DNA from: Enhydrobacter sp.
Lineage (GTDB): Bacteria > Pseudomonadota > Alphaproteobacteria > Reyranellales > Reyranellaceae
Direction: 5' to 3'
DNA length: 64,000 nucleotides
Assembly (NCBI RefSeq): GCF_030246845.1
Contig: NZ_CP126889.1
Coordinates: 2,356,001 to 2,420,000, forward strand
The position numbers and the translations under genes were made by a program. Shown here piece by piece: positions 44,344 through 54,038 of the stretch. The number at the start of each line of letters is the position of its first letter. Position 1 is the first letter of the stretch. A model generated the notes under the pieces. It did not search any database and had not been told where the DNA came from. It saw only the letters and a list, made by a program, of their open reading frames with translations.

Positions 44344-44420
44344 CACGTCGTGACCGGCGTCCGATGATACGAAAGCCGCCAACGATCTGCCGCGCATCAG
44401 GAGAGAATCGAAGGTCGCCC

Positions 44421-45404
44421 ATGAAGGCCATGGTCCTCAACGCCATCGGCAAGCCGCTCGAGCTCCAGCACCGTGCCGATCCGGAGCCCGGGCCCGGGGA
44501 GATCCGGGTGCGCATCGAAGCCTGCGCCGTCTGCCGTACCGATCTTCATGTGGTCGACGGCGAACTGCCCGATCCGAGAGTCCCGATCGTGCCGGGACAC
44601 GAGATCGTGGGTATCGTCGACAGGGTGGGCGCTGGCGAGCTCGGCCATAGCCTTGGCGCCAGGGTTGGCATCCCGTGGCTTGGCCATACCTGCGGCTGTT
44701 GCGCCTATTGCCGGTCCGGTCAGGAGAATCTCTGCGACCGGCCGGTCTTCACCGGCTACACGCGCGACGGCGGCTTCGCCAGCCATGTCGTTGCCGATGC
44801 CGCCTACGCCTTTGCCCTCGATGGCTTCCGCGACCCCGTCGCGGCGGCCCCCTTGATGTGCGCCGGCCTGATCGGCTGGCGCTCCCTGCGGCTGGCCGGC
44901 GAGGGCCGTCGGATCGGCCTCTACGGCTTCGGCGCCGCAGCTCATATCATCGCCCAGGTCTGTCGCTGGCAGGGTCGCGACGTCTATGCCTTCACGCGAG
45001 AAGGCGATCTGAGGGCCCAGGATCATGCGCGCAGCCTCGGCGCCGTTTGGGCGGGCGGGTCGGACAAGCGGCCACCCGTCCCGCTCGACTGCGCCATCAT
45101 CTTCGCCCCCGTCGGCCCGCTGGTGCCGGCCGCCTTGGCGACTGTCCGCAAGGGCGGCCGCGTCGTTTGCGGCGGGATCCACATGAGCGACGTGCCGTCC
45201 ATGCCTTACCGCCTGCTGTGGGAGGAGCGGCAACTGGTCTCGGTCGCCAATCTCACGCGACGCGATGCCGTCGAGTTCCTCGACCTCGCGCCAAGAGCCG
45301 GGGTGCGGACGACCACCACTGCCTATCGATTGGAGGAGGCCAACGAGGCGCTGGACGATCTGCGGCGCGGCCGTCTGCAAGGGGCGGCCGTCCTGGTTCC
45401 CTGA
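44421..45404 (+). CDS. Zinc-dependent alcohol dehydrogenase (AdhP-like)
   Basis: A 327-residue medium-chain dehydrogenase. It has the catalytic zinc residues in AVCRTDLHV and GHEIVGIVD, the structural zinc cysteines in HTCGCCAYCRSGQENLC and a nucleotide-binding segment LYGFGAAAHIIAQ. It resembles the zinc-binding alcohol dehydrogenases often linked to phosphoketolase genes. It is convergent with the ackA-xfp operon. It could reduce acetaldehyde or another aldehyde, giving a way to dispose of reductant. Confidence 0.9.
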   Translation: MKAMVLNAIGKPLELQHRADPEPGPGEIRVRIEACAVCRTDLHVVDGELPDPRVPIVPGHEIVGIVDRVGAGELGHSLGARVGIPWLGHTCGCCAYCRSGQENLCDRPVFTGYTRDGGFASHVVADAAYAFALDGFRDPVAAAPLMCAGLIGWRSLRLAGEGRRIGLYGFGAAAHIIAQVCRWQGRDVYAFTREGDLRAQDHARSLGAVWAGGSDKRPPVPLDCAIIFAPVGPLVPAALATVRKGGRVVCGGIHMSDVPSMPYRLLWEERQLVSVANLTRRDAVEFLDLAPRAGVRTTTTAYRLEEANEALDDLRRGRLQGAAVLVP

Positions 45405-45416
45405 GCGGTCACCGCA

Positions 45417-47822
45417 TCAGCCGCCGCTGCGGTTGGGATCGACCGGCGTCCAGCGCCATTCCCTGACCTCGGGCATGTCCTCGCCGTGCTCGCGGATATA
45501 GGCCGCGTGTTCGGTCAGCTTGTCGCGGATCGCCTGCTTGGCGTAGGCCGCGACGGTGGCGAGCCGGGGCACGCGGTCGATCACGTCGGCGGCCAGATGG
45601 AAGCGGTCGAGCTTGTTGCGCACGACCATGTCGAACGGCGTCGTGGTCGTGCCTTCCTCGTTGTAGCCGTGGACATGCAGGCTATCGTGATTGGCCCGCC
45701 GGTAGGTCAGGCGATGGATCAGGGCGGGATAGCCGTGATAGGCGAAGATCACGGGCTTGTCCCTGGTGAAGAGCGCGTCGAAATCGCGGTCGGCGAGGCC
45801 GTGCGGGTGCCGCTCGGGCGGCTGAAGCGTCATCAGGTCGACGATGTTGACGACCCGGATCTTGAGGTCCGGGATGTGCCGGCGCAACAGATCGACGGCG
45901 GCCAGGGTCTCGAGCGTGGGAACGTCCCCTGCGCAGGCCATCACGACGTCGGGCTCGACTCCGCGGTCGGTGCTCGCCCACTCCCACATGCCGATGCCCG
46001 CCGAGCAGTGCTTGACGGCCGCCTCCATCGACAGCCACTGCGGTTGCGGCTGCTTTCCCGCCACGATCACGTTGATGCGGCTCCAGCTCCGCAGGCAATG
46101 GTCCATGACGAACAGCAGCGAATTGCCGTCGGGCGGCAGGTAGACGCGCACGATCTCGGCCTTCTTGTTGCAGACATAGTCGATGAAGCCGGGATCCTGG
46201 TGGCTGAAGCCGTTGTGATCTTGGCGCCAGACATGCGAGGTGAGGAGGTAGTTGAGCGACGGTATCGGTCGCCGCCAGGGGATCTCGCGGATCGTCTTCA
46301 GCCACTTGGCATGCTGGTTGAGCATCGAATCGACGATATGGATGAAGGCTTCGTAGCAGGTGAAGACGCCGTGCCGGCCGGTGAGCAGATAGCCCTCCAG
46401 CCATCCTTGGCAGGTGTGCTCCGAGAGGATTTCCATGGCCCGGCCGTCGGGTGCGAGATGGTCGTCGTAGGGCAACCGCTCTGCGTTCCAGGCGCGGTCG
46501 GTCGCCTCGAAAATGTGCGACAGGCGGTTCGATGCGATCTCGTCCGGCCCGAAGACGCGGAAGTTCCGGCTCGCGGCGCTCGCCCTGATGACGTCGCGCA
46601 GGAAGGCCGCCATCACCGCGGTCGCCTGGGCGTTTCGCTTCCCCGGCTGCTTGACCTCGACGGCATAGGGCCTGAAATCGGGAAGGTCGAGCGCGCGCAG
46701 GGGCAAGGTGCCGTTGGCATGCGGATTGGCGCTCATGCGCAGGTCGCCGGTCGGTGCGAGGGCGGCGATCTCTGACCTCGGCGCTCCCTTGTCGTCGAAC
46801 AGCTCATCCGGCCGATAGCTCTTCATCCAGTGCTCGAGGAGCTTCACGTGTTCGGGCTTGGCCGCCATCTCGGCGAACGGCACCTGGTGCGAGCGCCAGT
46901 AGCCCTCGGTGCGCAGGCCGTCGACCTCCTTGGGCCCCGTCCAGCCCTTGGGCGTCTTGAGGATGATCATGGGCCAGCGCGGCCGATGCTTCAGACGGCC
47001 CGCCCGCGCCTCGTGCTGGATGTGCCGGATCTCGTCGAGGACCTTGTCGAGAGTTGCGGCCATAAGCTGGTGCACGATCTCGGGATCGTCGCCTTCGACG
47101 ACATGCGGCTCGTGGCCGTAGCCCACCATCAGGCTGCAGAGCTCGTCGCGCCCGATGCGGGCGAGGACGGTGGGATTGGCGATCTTGTAGCCGTTCAGAT
47201 GCAGGATCGGCAGCACCGCGCCGTCGGTCGCGGGATCGACGAACTTGTTGGAGTGCCAGGAGGTGGCGAGCGGCCCGGTTTCCGCCTCGCCGTCGCCGAT
47301 CACGCAGCTCACGATGAGCCCGGGATTGTCGAATATCGCGCCATAGGCGTGGGAGAGCGAATAGCCGAGCTCGCCGCCTTCATGCATCGAGCCCGGCGTC
47401 TCGGGCGCGGCATGGCTCGGGATGCCGCCCGGGAAGCTGAACTGCTTGAACAGGCGCTGCATGCCCGTCTCCGTTTGCGGCACATGCGGGTAGATCTCGC
47501 TGTAGGTGCCCTCGAGCCAGGCGTTGGCGACCACGCCCGGACCGCCATGGCCGGGTCCGGCGATATAGATCATGTCGAGCTTGCGCGCCTTGATGGCCCT
47601 GTTGAGGTGCACGTAGACGAAGTTCAGGCCCGGCGTCGTGCCCCAATGGCCGAGCAGCCGCGGCTTGATGTCGGCAAGCTCGAGCGGCCGTTTCAGGAGC
47701 GGATTGTCGAGCAGGTAGATCTGGCCGACCGAGAGATAGTTGGCGGCGCGCCACCAGGCGTCGATGAGCTCGAGTTCCCGGGACGAGAGGGGAGCATCGG
47801 TCGGTGGCGCGGCTTTCGACAT
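45417..47822 (-). CDS. xfp: Phosphoketolase (xylulose-5-P/fructose-6-P)
   Basis: An 801-residue thiamine diphosphate enzyme, full length. It splits xylulose 5-phosphate or fructose 6-phosphate with phosphate into acetyl phosphate plus glyceraldehyde 3-phosphate or erythrose 4-phosphate. Recognised from [36 protein letters not shown], the ThDP motif [23 protein letters not shown], and [15 protein letters not shown] in the Pyr domain. It lies 12 bases after the acetate kinase gene, so acetyl phosphate can be turned into acetate with ATP formation. Confidence 0.97.
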   Translation of the reverse strand: MSKAAPPTDAPLSSRELELIDAWWRAANYLSVGQIYLLDNPLLKRPLELADIKPRLLGHWGTTPGLNFVYVHLNRAIKARKLDMIYIAGPGHGGPGVVANAWLEGTYSEIYPHVPQTETGMQRLFKQFSFPGGIPSHAAPETPGSMHEGGELGYSLSHAYGAIFDNPGLIVSCVIGDGEAETGPLATSWHSNKFVDPATDGAVLPILHLNGYKIANPTVLARIGRDELCSLMVGYGHEPHVVEGDDPEIVHQLMAATLDKVLDEIRHIQHEARAGRLKHRPRWPMIILKTPKGWTGPKEVDGLRTEGYWRSHQVPFAEMAAKPEHVKLLEHWMKSYRPDELFDDKGAPRSEIAALAPTGDLRMSANPHANGTLPLRALDLPDFRPYAVEVKQPGKRNAQATAVMAAFLRDVIRASAASRNFRVFGPDEIASNRLSHIFEATDRAWNAERLPYDDHLAPDGRAMEILSEHTCQGWLEGYLLTGRHGVFTCYEAFIHIVDSMLNQHAKWLKTIREIPWRRPIPSLNYLLTSHVWRQDHNGFSHQDPGFIDYVCNKKAEIVRVYLPPDGNSLLFVMDHCLRSWSRINVIVAGKQPQPQWLSMEAAVKHCSAGIGMWEWASTDRGVEPDVVMACAGDVPTLETLAAVDLLRRHIPDLKIRVVNIVDLMTLQPPERHPHGLADRDFDALFTRDKPVIFAYHGYPALIHRLTYRRANHDSLHVHGYNEEGTTTTPFDMVVRNKLDRFHLAADVIDRVPRLATVAAYAKQAIRDKLTEHAAYIREHGEDMPEVREWRWTPVDPNRSGG

Positions 47823-47834
47823 GGTGATCTCCTT

Positions 47835-49025
47835 TCAGGGCGGTGGATGGCCGTCGATCACGCGGCGTGTATGACGGGCGATCATCAGGTTCTCGTCGGT
47901 TGGGATTGCCCAGGCCGAGACCCGGGAGGCAGCGGTCGAGATACGCGGCCCGCCCGCGGCGTTCGCCTCTTCGTCGAGGGCAATGCCGAGCCATCGCGCA
48001 TCGTTGCAGACCCGCGCGCGAATGGGCGCCGCGTTCTCGCCGATGCCGCCGGTGAAGACGAGCGCGTCGAGGCCGCCCACTGTGGCGGCCAGCGATCCGA
48101 GCTCGCGGCCGATGCGGTAGACGAACAGGTCGACCGCTTCCCGGGCGCCGGGCCGGTCGCTCGCCAGCAGGGTTCGCATATCGCTCGAGAGGCCGGAGAC
48201 CCCCAGCAGGCCCGAGTGGTCGTAGAGCAGCCGCTCGGCGGCCGCAACGCCGAGCCCTTCGCTGCGCATGACGTAGAGAAGCGCGCCGGGATCGAGCGTG
48301 CCGCAGCGGGTGCCCATCGGCAGGCCGTCGAGCGCCGTCAGGCCCATCGTCGTGGCCACGCTCCGCCCCTTGTCGATCGCACACATGCTGGCCCCATTGC
48401 CGAGATGGGCCACGACCACCTTCCCTGCCGCGCACTCGGGCGCGACGGCCGGCAATGCCGACGCGATGTACTCGTAGGACAGGCCATGGAAACCGTAGCG
48501 CCGCACACCCTTGTCGATCAAAGCGCGCGGCAGGGCGAACCGAGCGGCCACAGCCGGCTGCGTCGCATGGAAGGCAGTGTCGAAGCAGGCGACCTGCGGC
48601 ACCTCGGGCGCGACCGCCCGGACTGCCCGAATGGCCGCCAGATTGTGCGGCTGGTGCAGAGGCGCGAGCGGCACCAGCTTTTCGAGCCTGCCAATCACGG
48701 CATCGTCGATCGCGACGGGACGGCAAAAGACGGCGCCGCCATGGACGACGCGATGGCCTACGCCCTCGAACGCGCTTTCGCGTCCGACATGGCCTGCCAG
48801 CCAGTCGTGGAGGGCGGCAAAGGCATGATCGTGATCCCGGCCATCGACTGGACGATCGACGAGGCTGTGTCCCCGCGTATCGGCCGCCGTCAGGCGCGCC
48901 TTGGCGCCGAGGCTCTCGACCTGACCATGGAGATCCAGGCGAAGTGATCGATCGGCCTCCGTCTCGAAGACCGAGAACTTGAGGCTAGATGACCCGGCGT
49001 TGAGGACGAGGATCGGCTCTTGCAC
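47835..49025 (-). CDS. ackA: Acetate kinase
   Basis: A 396-residue acetate kinase. It opens ILVLNAGSSSLKFSVFE, has GHRVVHGG, the phosphate loop VVAHLGNGASMCAI, and VFTGGIGENAAPIRARVC near the C-terminus, all diagnostic. It makes ATP and acetate from acetyl phosphate, or the reverse. It is the upstream gene of the ackA-xfp pair. The 259-base region above it is shared with a divergent small membrane protein gene; I saw no clear FNR/FixK-type box there. Confidence 0.95.
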   Translation of the reverse strand: MQEPILVLNAGSSSLKFSVFETEADRSLRLDLHGQVESLGAKARLTAADTRGHSLVDRPVDGRDHDHAFAALHDWLAGHVGRESAFEGVGHRVVHGGAVFCRPVAIDDAVIGRLEKLVPLAPLHQPHNLAAIRAVRAVAPEVPQVACFDTAFHATQPAVAARFALPRALIDKGVRRYGFHGLSYEYIASALPAVAPECAAGKVVVAHLGNGASMCAIDKGRSVATTMGLTALDGLPMGTRCGTLDPGALLYVMRSEGLGVAAAERLLYDHSGLLGVSGLSSDMRTLLASDRPGAREAVDLFVYRIGRELGSLAATVGGLDALVFTGGIGENAAPIRARVCNDARWLGIALDEEANAAGGPRISTAASRVSAWAIPTDENLMIARHTRRVIDGHPPP

Positions 49026-49233
49026 TGCTTGCGCCCCCTGCTGGTCCCGATCCTCGATGGGACGGTCTCGTGGTGACGATGGTCAACTCCGGTGAACCAC
49101 CAATGTTCCGGCTGGCGACGACACAGCGCGCCATGGTTGCAACCGTGCCGCTCAAGATATGGCGTGAGACCAATCTGCAGCCCCTAGGTATGTACCGTCG
49201 TTGTGACCGATTCGAGACTGGGGGTGTTTCTGC

Positions 49234-49249
49234 TTTCGCAGAGGCGAAA
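49234..49249. promoter_or_regulatory. Short hairpin in ackA/membrane-protein intergenic region
   Basis: TTTCGC, 4-base loop, GCGAAA. It lies 36 bases before the small membrane protein's ATG. Rest of 49026-49284 shows no gene. A leader stem or minor operator are both possible. Confidence 0.3.
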
Positions 49250-49284
49250 TTTTCCTAGCTTCGGCTGGCGAGGGAGCTGCCGAA

Positions 49285-49587
49285 ATGCCCGACGGTCTGT
49301 TTTTGGATTTGCCTGAGAAGCGACTGACGATCGCTGAAGTGGCATCGTCGACGGCCTATTCGGCGCATACAAAGACGACGCACAACCGCCTCTGGCGATG
49401 GATCCTGCGGCTGGCGCTGCCGGCCCTCGCTTTCCTTTCCGGCCTTGTCCTCTACTGGATCTGGTTCGACCAGGCCTATGGCGGCACCGAATGGACCACG
49501 ATCGTCGTCGGCCTGCCGCTGGCGGTCGAGGCCATCGCGGTGACGTTGTGGTCGGTGAGCGCCTGGTCGTCGAACGATCTGATCTGA
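49285..49587 (+). CDS. Small two-helix membrane protein
   Basis: A 100-residue protein with a soluble N-terminal segment (about 1-38) and two predicted membrane helices, LALPALAFLSGLVLYWIW (about 43-61) and TTIVVGLPLAVEAIAVTLW (about 70-89). No family recognised. It is divergent from ackA across 259 bases, and its product may be a stress or respiratory accessory protein, but nothing in the sequence decides this. Confidence 0.65.
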   Translation: MPDGLFLDLPEKRLTIAEVASSTAYSAHTKTTHNRLWRWILRLALPALAFLSGLVLYWIWFDQAYGGTEWTTIVVGLPLAVEAIAVTLWSVSAWSSNDLI

Positions 49588-49632
49588 CCAGAGGGCGGGC
49601 CACAGCCGGCTCGTGCACCGGTTGCTCGCCCG

Positions 49633-50961
49633 CTACTCCGCAGCCAGCGGCATCCGCTTCAAAAGGCCGAGCGGGCTTCTGGCAGTCTGCAGCTTCTCGG
49701 CATAGGCGTCGAGCCAGTCGACGCTGGCGGGTGCGATGAACGCCCCGCCGCGCGCGCCGCGACAGATGTCGGGATTGTCGACCGTTGCCGGCACCTTACC
49801 CTCCCTGGCGAGGGTCTGTGCCGCTTCCAGGAGCCGCTTGCGCGTGAGGGCAATCATGCGATCCGACGGCGCCAGATGCTCCAGCGTGCGGTCGACGATC
49901 TCGCCCATGCATTCGACCGCCGCCTGATCCTGTCGGCCGATGCCCTGGATGCCGGTGTAGTTCACGTTCTTCTGCATCTCGCGGTCGATGAAATAGTCGT
50001 TCTCGCGGCGCGCCACGAGACGATGGCGGCCGTACCAGTCGTTGGTGTTCGGCAGGTACTTCATGTCGGGCGCGAGGCCTGGAATCCAGTCGCCGTTCCT
50101 GAGCGTCTCGAGCGGCCGGGTCTTCTGCTTCCAGGCGAGGTTGTAGGTCATGGTGTGCGTGTCATCCATGGGCACGTTCAAGGTGCAGGCGACCTGGTCC
50201 TCGAACGACCCGTTGGGCGTGAGCGTGATGAACGGGAACATGAAGTGCGCGAAGCGGTAGTAGTAGGTACCGGGCTCGGCCGGTCGGTACGCCGCATACA
50301 TCGTGCCCCACTCGGTCTCGGTCGCCTTGTAGTCGGGTGCGCGGGCGCCCACGCTCCACTTGTGGATGGTGTCGGGATCGACATCCTCGACCTTGAGGCT
50401 GCCGATATGCAGGAAGCCGAAGTGTGAGGTGTCGATGTCACCTTCGAGAGACTGGAACCAGTTGCATTCGCGCTGGTGGACGCGGGTGAAGCGGTCCTCC
50501 TCGGGCAGCATCAGGATCTCGAGGTTGGGCAGCGGCGGCGCCTCGACGCGCGGCCCCATGTAGGTCCAGACGAAGCCCGCGCGCTCGACGACCCGGTAAG
50601 CCCTGGCCTTGACGCGGTGCCTGAAGTCCTGCGCCGGCGGCACGTTGGGCATGTCGACGCAGTTGCCTTCGACGTCGAACTTCCAGCCGTGATAGACGCA
50701 GCGCAGGCCGCCTTCCTCGTTGCGGCCGAAGAACAACGATGCACAGCGATGCGGACAACGATGCTCCATGATGCCGACGCGGCCGCCGGTGTCACGGAAA
50801 GCAATGAGCTGTTCGCCGAGCAGCAGGAGGCGCATCGGCTCGCCGTCGGCCTGCAGTTCCGAGGAAAGGCAGGCCGGAATCCAGTATTCGCGCATGAGAT
50901 TGCCCATCGGCGTGCCCGGCCCGATGCGGCACAGCATTTCGTTGTTGGCTGCAGTAAGCAT
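49633..50961 (-). CDS. Rieske [2Fe-2S] ring-hydroxylating oxygenase alpha subunit
   Basis: A 442-residue oxygenase. The Rieske ligands are Cys69/His71 (HRCPHRC) and Cys88/His91 (CVYHGWK). The mononuclear iron site is in GDIDTSHFGFLH, which fits the D-x2-H-x4-H pattern. Length and single-subunit layout resemble phthalate 4,5-dioxygenase and vanillate-demethylase-like enzymes. It hydroxylates or demethylates an aromatic substrate using electrons from a separate reductase, which is not encoded nearby. It probably has its own promoter, as 139 bases separate it from the Nudix gene upstream. Confidence 0.92.
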   Translation of the reverse strand: MLTAANNEMLCRIGPGTPMGNLMREYWIPACLSSELQADGEPMRLLLLGEQLIAFRDTGGRVGIMEHRCPHRCASLFFGRNEEGGLRCVYHGWKFDVEGNCVDMPNVPPAQDFRHRVKARAYRVVERAGFVWTYMGPRVEAPPLPNLEILMLPEEDRFTRVHQRECNWFQSLEGDIDTSHFGFLHIGSLKVEDVDPDTIHKWSVGARAPDYKATETEWGTMYAAYRPAEPGTYYYRFAHFMFPFITLTPNGSFEDQVACTLNVPMDDTHTMTYNLAWKQKTRPLETLRNGDWIPGLAPDMKYLPNTNDWYGRHRLVARRENDYFIDREMQKNVNYTGIQGIGRQDQAAVECMGEIVDRTLEHLAPSDRMIALTRKRLLEAAQTLAREGKVPATVDNPDICRGARGGAFIAPASVDWLDAYAEKLQTARSPLGLLKRMPLAAE

Positions 50962-51074
50962 CGTTTCCTCCAGTTCGTCCGTTGACCGGACTTTCGTACG
51001 ATTTTCAGACAGAGCTCATCGCAACAATGAGCGTCGGACGCAAAGCGCGTTCGACGCCGCAAACCAAGCTCTTG

Positions 51075-51092
51075 GACGCCCGGGCGGGCGTC
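51075..51092 (-). terminator. Possible terminator after the Nudix gene
   Basis: A perfect 7-bp stem GACGCCC/GGGCGTC with a 4-base loop, 8 bases beyond the Nudix stop codon on the minus strand. A second small palindrome (CCAAGCTCTTGG, 51064-51075) adjoins it. There is no T-run, so Rho-independent termination would be weak. Confidence 0.4.
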
Positions 51093-51100
51093 GGTACGCG

Positions 51101-51700
51101 TCAGACGCCCGCCGGCTTGCGCGGCGGCCACATACGGGAAAGCTCACCCGTGGGATTGGAATAGGTGGCGAAGTCGGCTTTGCCGCGCGCGTCGTGGAAA
51201 TGCGTCAGTGCCCAGACCACGGTGGGGAAGGCGAGCTGCTCCCAGGGAATGTCGGCCCAATCGAGCAATGCCACCGCCTCGCTCTCCACGCCCGGCGCGA
51301 TATCGGCATTCACCAGCCGCGCGCGATACATGATCTGCACCTGGCCGATGCGCGCCACGCTGTACATGGCGAGCAGCCGGTCGATCTCGATCGTGGCGCA
51401 GGCCTCCTCGCGTGCCTCGCGCGCGGCTGCCTGCTCGGTGGTCTCGCCCAGCTCCATGTAGCCCGCGGGCACGGTCCAGAAGCCCTTGCGCGGCTCGATG
51501 GCGCGCTTGGCGAGCAGGATCTTGTCACCCCAGGTGCATACCGCGCCGGCCACGATCTTGGGGTTCTGGTAGTGGATGAACTCGCAGCGTGCGCAGACCA
51601 GGCGCTCGCGATTGTCGCCTTCCGGAATGCGCTTCTCGAAGTGCTCTGGCGGATCCCAGGGAAGCCGTGGCCGATCGGGAAGGAGGGGAGGCGTGCTCAT
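51101..51700 (-). CDS. Nudix hydrolase with zinc-ribbon leader
   Basis: A 199-residue Nudix hydrolase. An N-terminal half zinc ribbon (CARC, 36-39) precedes the Nudix fold, as in NudC-like NADH pyrophosphatases, with the Nudix box from Gly80 (GYMELGETTEQ) to REAREEA (94-100). The final box Gly is replaced by Cys101, but the metal-binding Glu residues are kept. Substrates of this group are nucleoside diphosphates linked to another moiety. It starts 12 bases after the phosphoglycerate kinase gene ends. Confidence 0.9.
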   Translation of the reverse strand: MSTPPLLPDRPRLPWDPPEHFEKRIPEGDNRERLVCARCEFIHYQNPKIVAGAVCTWGDKILLAKRAIEPRKGFWTVPAGYMELGETTEQAAAREAREEACATIEIDRLLAMYSVARIGQVQIMYRARLVNADIAPGVESEAVALLDWADIPWEQLAFPTVVWALTHFHDARGKADFATYSNPTGELSRMWPPRKPAGV

Positions 51701-51712
51701 CGCCTCCCAGTC

Positions 51713-52912
51713 CTACGCCGCCCGACGGAGCGCCGCAACGCCCGGCAGGGTCTTGCCCTCCATCCATTCCAGGAAGGCGCCGCCCGCCGTCGAGACATAG
51801 GAGAACTTCTCCTCCACGCCCGCGGCGGCTAGGGCTGCCACGGTATCGCCGCCGCCCGCGACCGAGAGCAGCTTCTTCGCGCTGGTGAGGTCGGCGACAG
51901 TGTTCGCCAAGGCCACGGTGCCCCGATCGAACGGCTTCATCTCGAAGGCGCCGAGCGGGCCGTTCCAGACCAGCGTGGCGCAGTCGCCCACTTCCTTCTG
52001 GTAGAGCGCGATCGACTTCGGGCCGATGTCGAGGATCATCTGGTCGTCGGGGCAGGCGTCGGCGCTCACCACCTTGCTCGGCGCGCCGGCCTTGAACTCG
52101 CCCGCGACGACGACATCGACCGGCAGCAGGACGGTGCATTTCGCGGCCCTGGCCTTGCCCAGGATCTCGAGCGCCGTCTTGCCGAGATCCTTCTCCGACA
52201 GCGACTTGCCGATGGAAAGGCCCTGCGCTTGCAGGAAGGTGTTGGCCATGCCGCCGCCGATGATGAGCTTGTCGACCCTGGCGACCAGGTTGCCGAGCAG
52301 GTCGAGCTTGGTCGACACCTTGGCGCCGCCGACCACGGCACAGACTGGCCGCTTCGGCTTGCCCAGCGCCTTGTCGAGCGCCTCGAGCTCGGCCTGCATC
52401 AGCCGGCCGGCCATTGCCGGCAATCGATGGGCCACGCCTTCAGTCGAAGCATGAGCGCGGTGCGCGGCGGAGAAGGCGTCGTTGACATAAAGGTCGCCGA
52501 GCGCCGCGAGCTTTGTGGCGAAGGCAGGGTCGTTCTTCTCCTCCTCCTTGTGGAAGCGCAGATTCTCCAGCAGCAAGACCCCGCCCTGCTTCAGCGCGGC
52601 CACGGCCGCTTCCGCCGCGGGACCGATGCAGTCGTCGGCGAAAGCCACCGGCTTGCCCAGCGCCTCGCTCAGGGGCTCGACCAGCGGCTTGAGCGACATC
52701 TCCGGCGCGCGCTTGCCGTCGGGCCGGCCGAAATGGCTGAGCACGATCACCTTGGCGCCCCTCGACGAGAGCTCGGCGAGAGTTGGCGCAGCGCGCTCGA
52801 TGCGCGTGGCGTCCGTCACCTTGCCGTTCTTCATCGGGACGTTGAGGTCGACCCGTACCAGCACCCGCTTGCCCTCGACCTTCTCGGCGTCGATCGTCCT
52901 GAAGTCGCTCAT
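51713..52912 (-). CDS. pgk: Phosphoglycerate kinase
   Basis: A 399-residue glycolytic kinase that transfers phosphate between 1,3-bisphosphoglycerate and ADP. It has [16 protein letters not shown] at the N-terminus, [10 protein letters not shown], the hinge region [14 protein letters not shown], and the nucleotide-binding [13 protein letters not shown] near the C-terminus. Full length and normal. No gap, fba or pyk genes lie beside it; instead it is followed by a Nudix gene and preceded by tusA. Confidence 0.97.
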   Translation of the reverse strand: MSDFRTIDAEKVEGKRVLVRVDLNVPMKNGKVTDATRIERAAPTLAELSSRGAKVIVLSHFGRPDGKRAPEMSLKPLVEPLSEALGKPVAFADDCIGPAAEAAVAALKQGGVLLLENLRFHKEEEKNDPAFATKLAALGDLYVNDAFSAAHRAHASTEGVAHRLPAMAGRLMQAELEALDKALGKPKRPVCAVVGGAKVSTKLDLLGNLVARVDKLIIGGGMANTFLQAQGLSIGKSLSEKDLGKTALEILGKARAAKCTVLLPVDVVVAGEFKAGAPSKVVSADACPDDQMILDIGPKSIALYQKEVGDCATLVWNGPLGAFEMKPFDRGTVALANTVADLTSAKKLLSVAGGGDTVAALAAAGVEEKFSYVSTAGGAFLEWMEGKTLPGVAALRRAA

Positions 52913-52960
52913 GTCATCGCTCTTCGAAAAATCCGGAGTCTGCCGCTATCGGCCCGCTGC

Positions 52961-53188
52961 CTAGCGCTTCCTGATCACGAAAACCAGCACCTCGCCTTCG
53001 CGGCTTGTCGAGACCAATTCGTGGCCCGTCTGTCTGCAGTAGGCGGGAAAGTCCTGCTCCGCCGCCGGATCGGTCGCGCGCACCGTGAGAAGGCCGCCGA
53101 CTGGCACTTCGCGCAGCTTGCGGTTGGCCCGCAGCACGGGCAGCGGGCAGAGCAGCCCGGTGGCGTCGTATTCCAGCGTCTCGGTCAT
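52961..53188 (-). CDS. tusA: TusA-like sulfur-carrier protein
   Basis: A 75-residue sulfurtransferase-type protein with the TusA/SirA fold. The sulfur-carrying Cys14 is in the motif LLCPLPVLR, followed by the usual beta-alpha-beta segment VRATDPAAEQDFPAYC. Such proteins relay persulfide sulfur to tRNA thiolation, molybdenum cofactor or sulfur oxidation. Its ATG overlaps the TGA of the M48 protease gene. Whether it serves the soxXA pair 50 kb away cannot be told. Confidence 0.88.
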   Translation of the reverse strand: MTETLEYDATGLLCPLPVLRANRKLREVPVGGLLTVRATDPAAEQDFPAYCRQTGHELVSTSREGEVLVFVIRKR

Positions 53189-53997
53189 TGGCGCCGATAG
53201 TATTGCATTGCTTCCGGCACCCAGCGCCGAATGTTCTCGATGCGGGTCTCGTCCGCGGGATGGGTGCTGAGCCATTCCGCCTGACGGCCGCCCTTGTTGG
53301 CCGCGCGCATGCGCTCCCACAGACCGATCGCTTCGTGGGGATCGTAGCCGGCGCGGGCCATCAGGATGAGACCGATGTGATCGGCTTCCGCTTCCTGCGT
53401 GCGCGACATCGGCAGCAGGATGCCGACGCTGGCGCCGGCGCCGAGTGCGGCAATCACGAGCGGCGAATACGAGGTCGTGCGGCGATTGCCGGACGTGCTG
53501 AGGGCAACGGCCGCCGCCGCGACGCCGGCGGAAACGAGGGTCTGATCGCTCAGTCGCTCGGCGCTATGCCGCGCCAGGGCATGGGCGACCTCGTGGCCGA
53601 TGACAGTCGCCAGGCCGGCTTCGTTTCGGGTGATCGGCAGCAGGCCCGAATAGACGGCGATCTTGCCGCCCGGCAGGCAGAAGGCGTTGGGCTCGTTCTT
53701 CTGGATGGCGCGGAACTCCCAGTGATAGTGCGGCGCCTGCCACAGTTCTTCCGGCGGCGATTCGGCGGCCGTCGCGATCCGGCGGCCCACCTTCTCGACC
53801 AGCGCATTGAATTCGGCGTTGTGCGACGCCGGCTCCTGGGACAGCACCTGCCGATAGGCCTGCAGACCCATCTCGCGTTCCTCGCTTTCGCTCACGAGCA
53901 TGAGCTGCGAGCGTCCGGTGATGGGTGCGGATTCGCACGCCGACAGCACAATCGTCATGCCACCGAGCGCGATCAGGAAACGCAGGATCTTGTGCAT
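53185..53997 (-). CDS. M48-family zinc metalloprotease, lipoprotein
   Basis: A 270-residue peptidase. A lipoprotein signal with lipobox LSAC places the lipidated Cys at 21. The zinc motif HEVAH is at 135-139, and EAEADHIGLILMARAGY, providing the third ligand Glu, follows. These periplasmic, membrane-anchored proteases resemble LoiP/BepA-type quality-control enzymes acting on outer-membrane proteins. It lies upstream of tusA with a 4-base overlap. Confidence 0.92.
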   Translation of the reverse strand: MHKILRFLIALGGMTIVLSACESAPITGRSQLMLVSESEEREMGLQAYRQVLSQEPASHNAEFNALVEKVGRRIATAAESPPEELWQAPHYHWEFRAIQKNEPNAFCLPGGKIAVYSGLLPITRNEAGLATVIGHEVAHALARHSAERLSDQTLVSAGVAAAAVALSTSGNRRTTSYSPLVIAALGAGASVGILLPMSRTQEAEADHIGLILMARAGYDPHEAIGLWERMRAANKGGRQAEWLSTHPADETRIENIRRWVPEAMQYYRRQ

Positions 53998-54038
53998 GAC
54001 GCGATTCTAGTGGCCGCGATTCTCCTGGTCGAGAGCGG

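Noticed and set aside
49026..49284. FixK/FNR control site for the ackA-xfp operon
   Set aside because: No TTGAT-N4-ATCAA-like sequence is found in the 259-base region.
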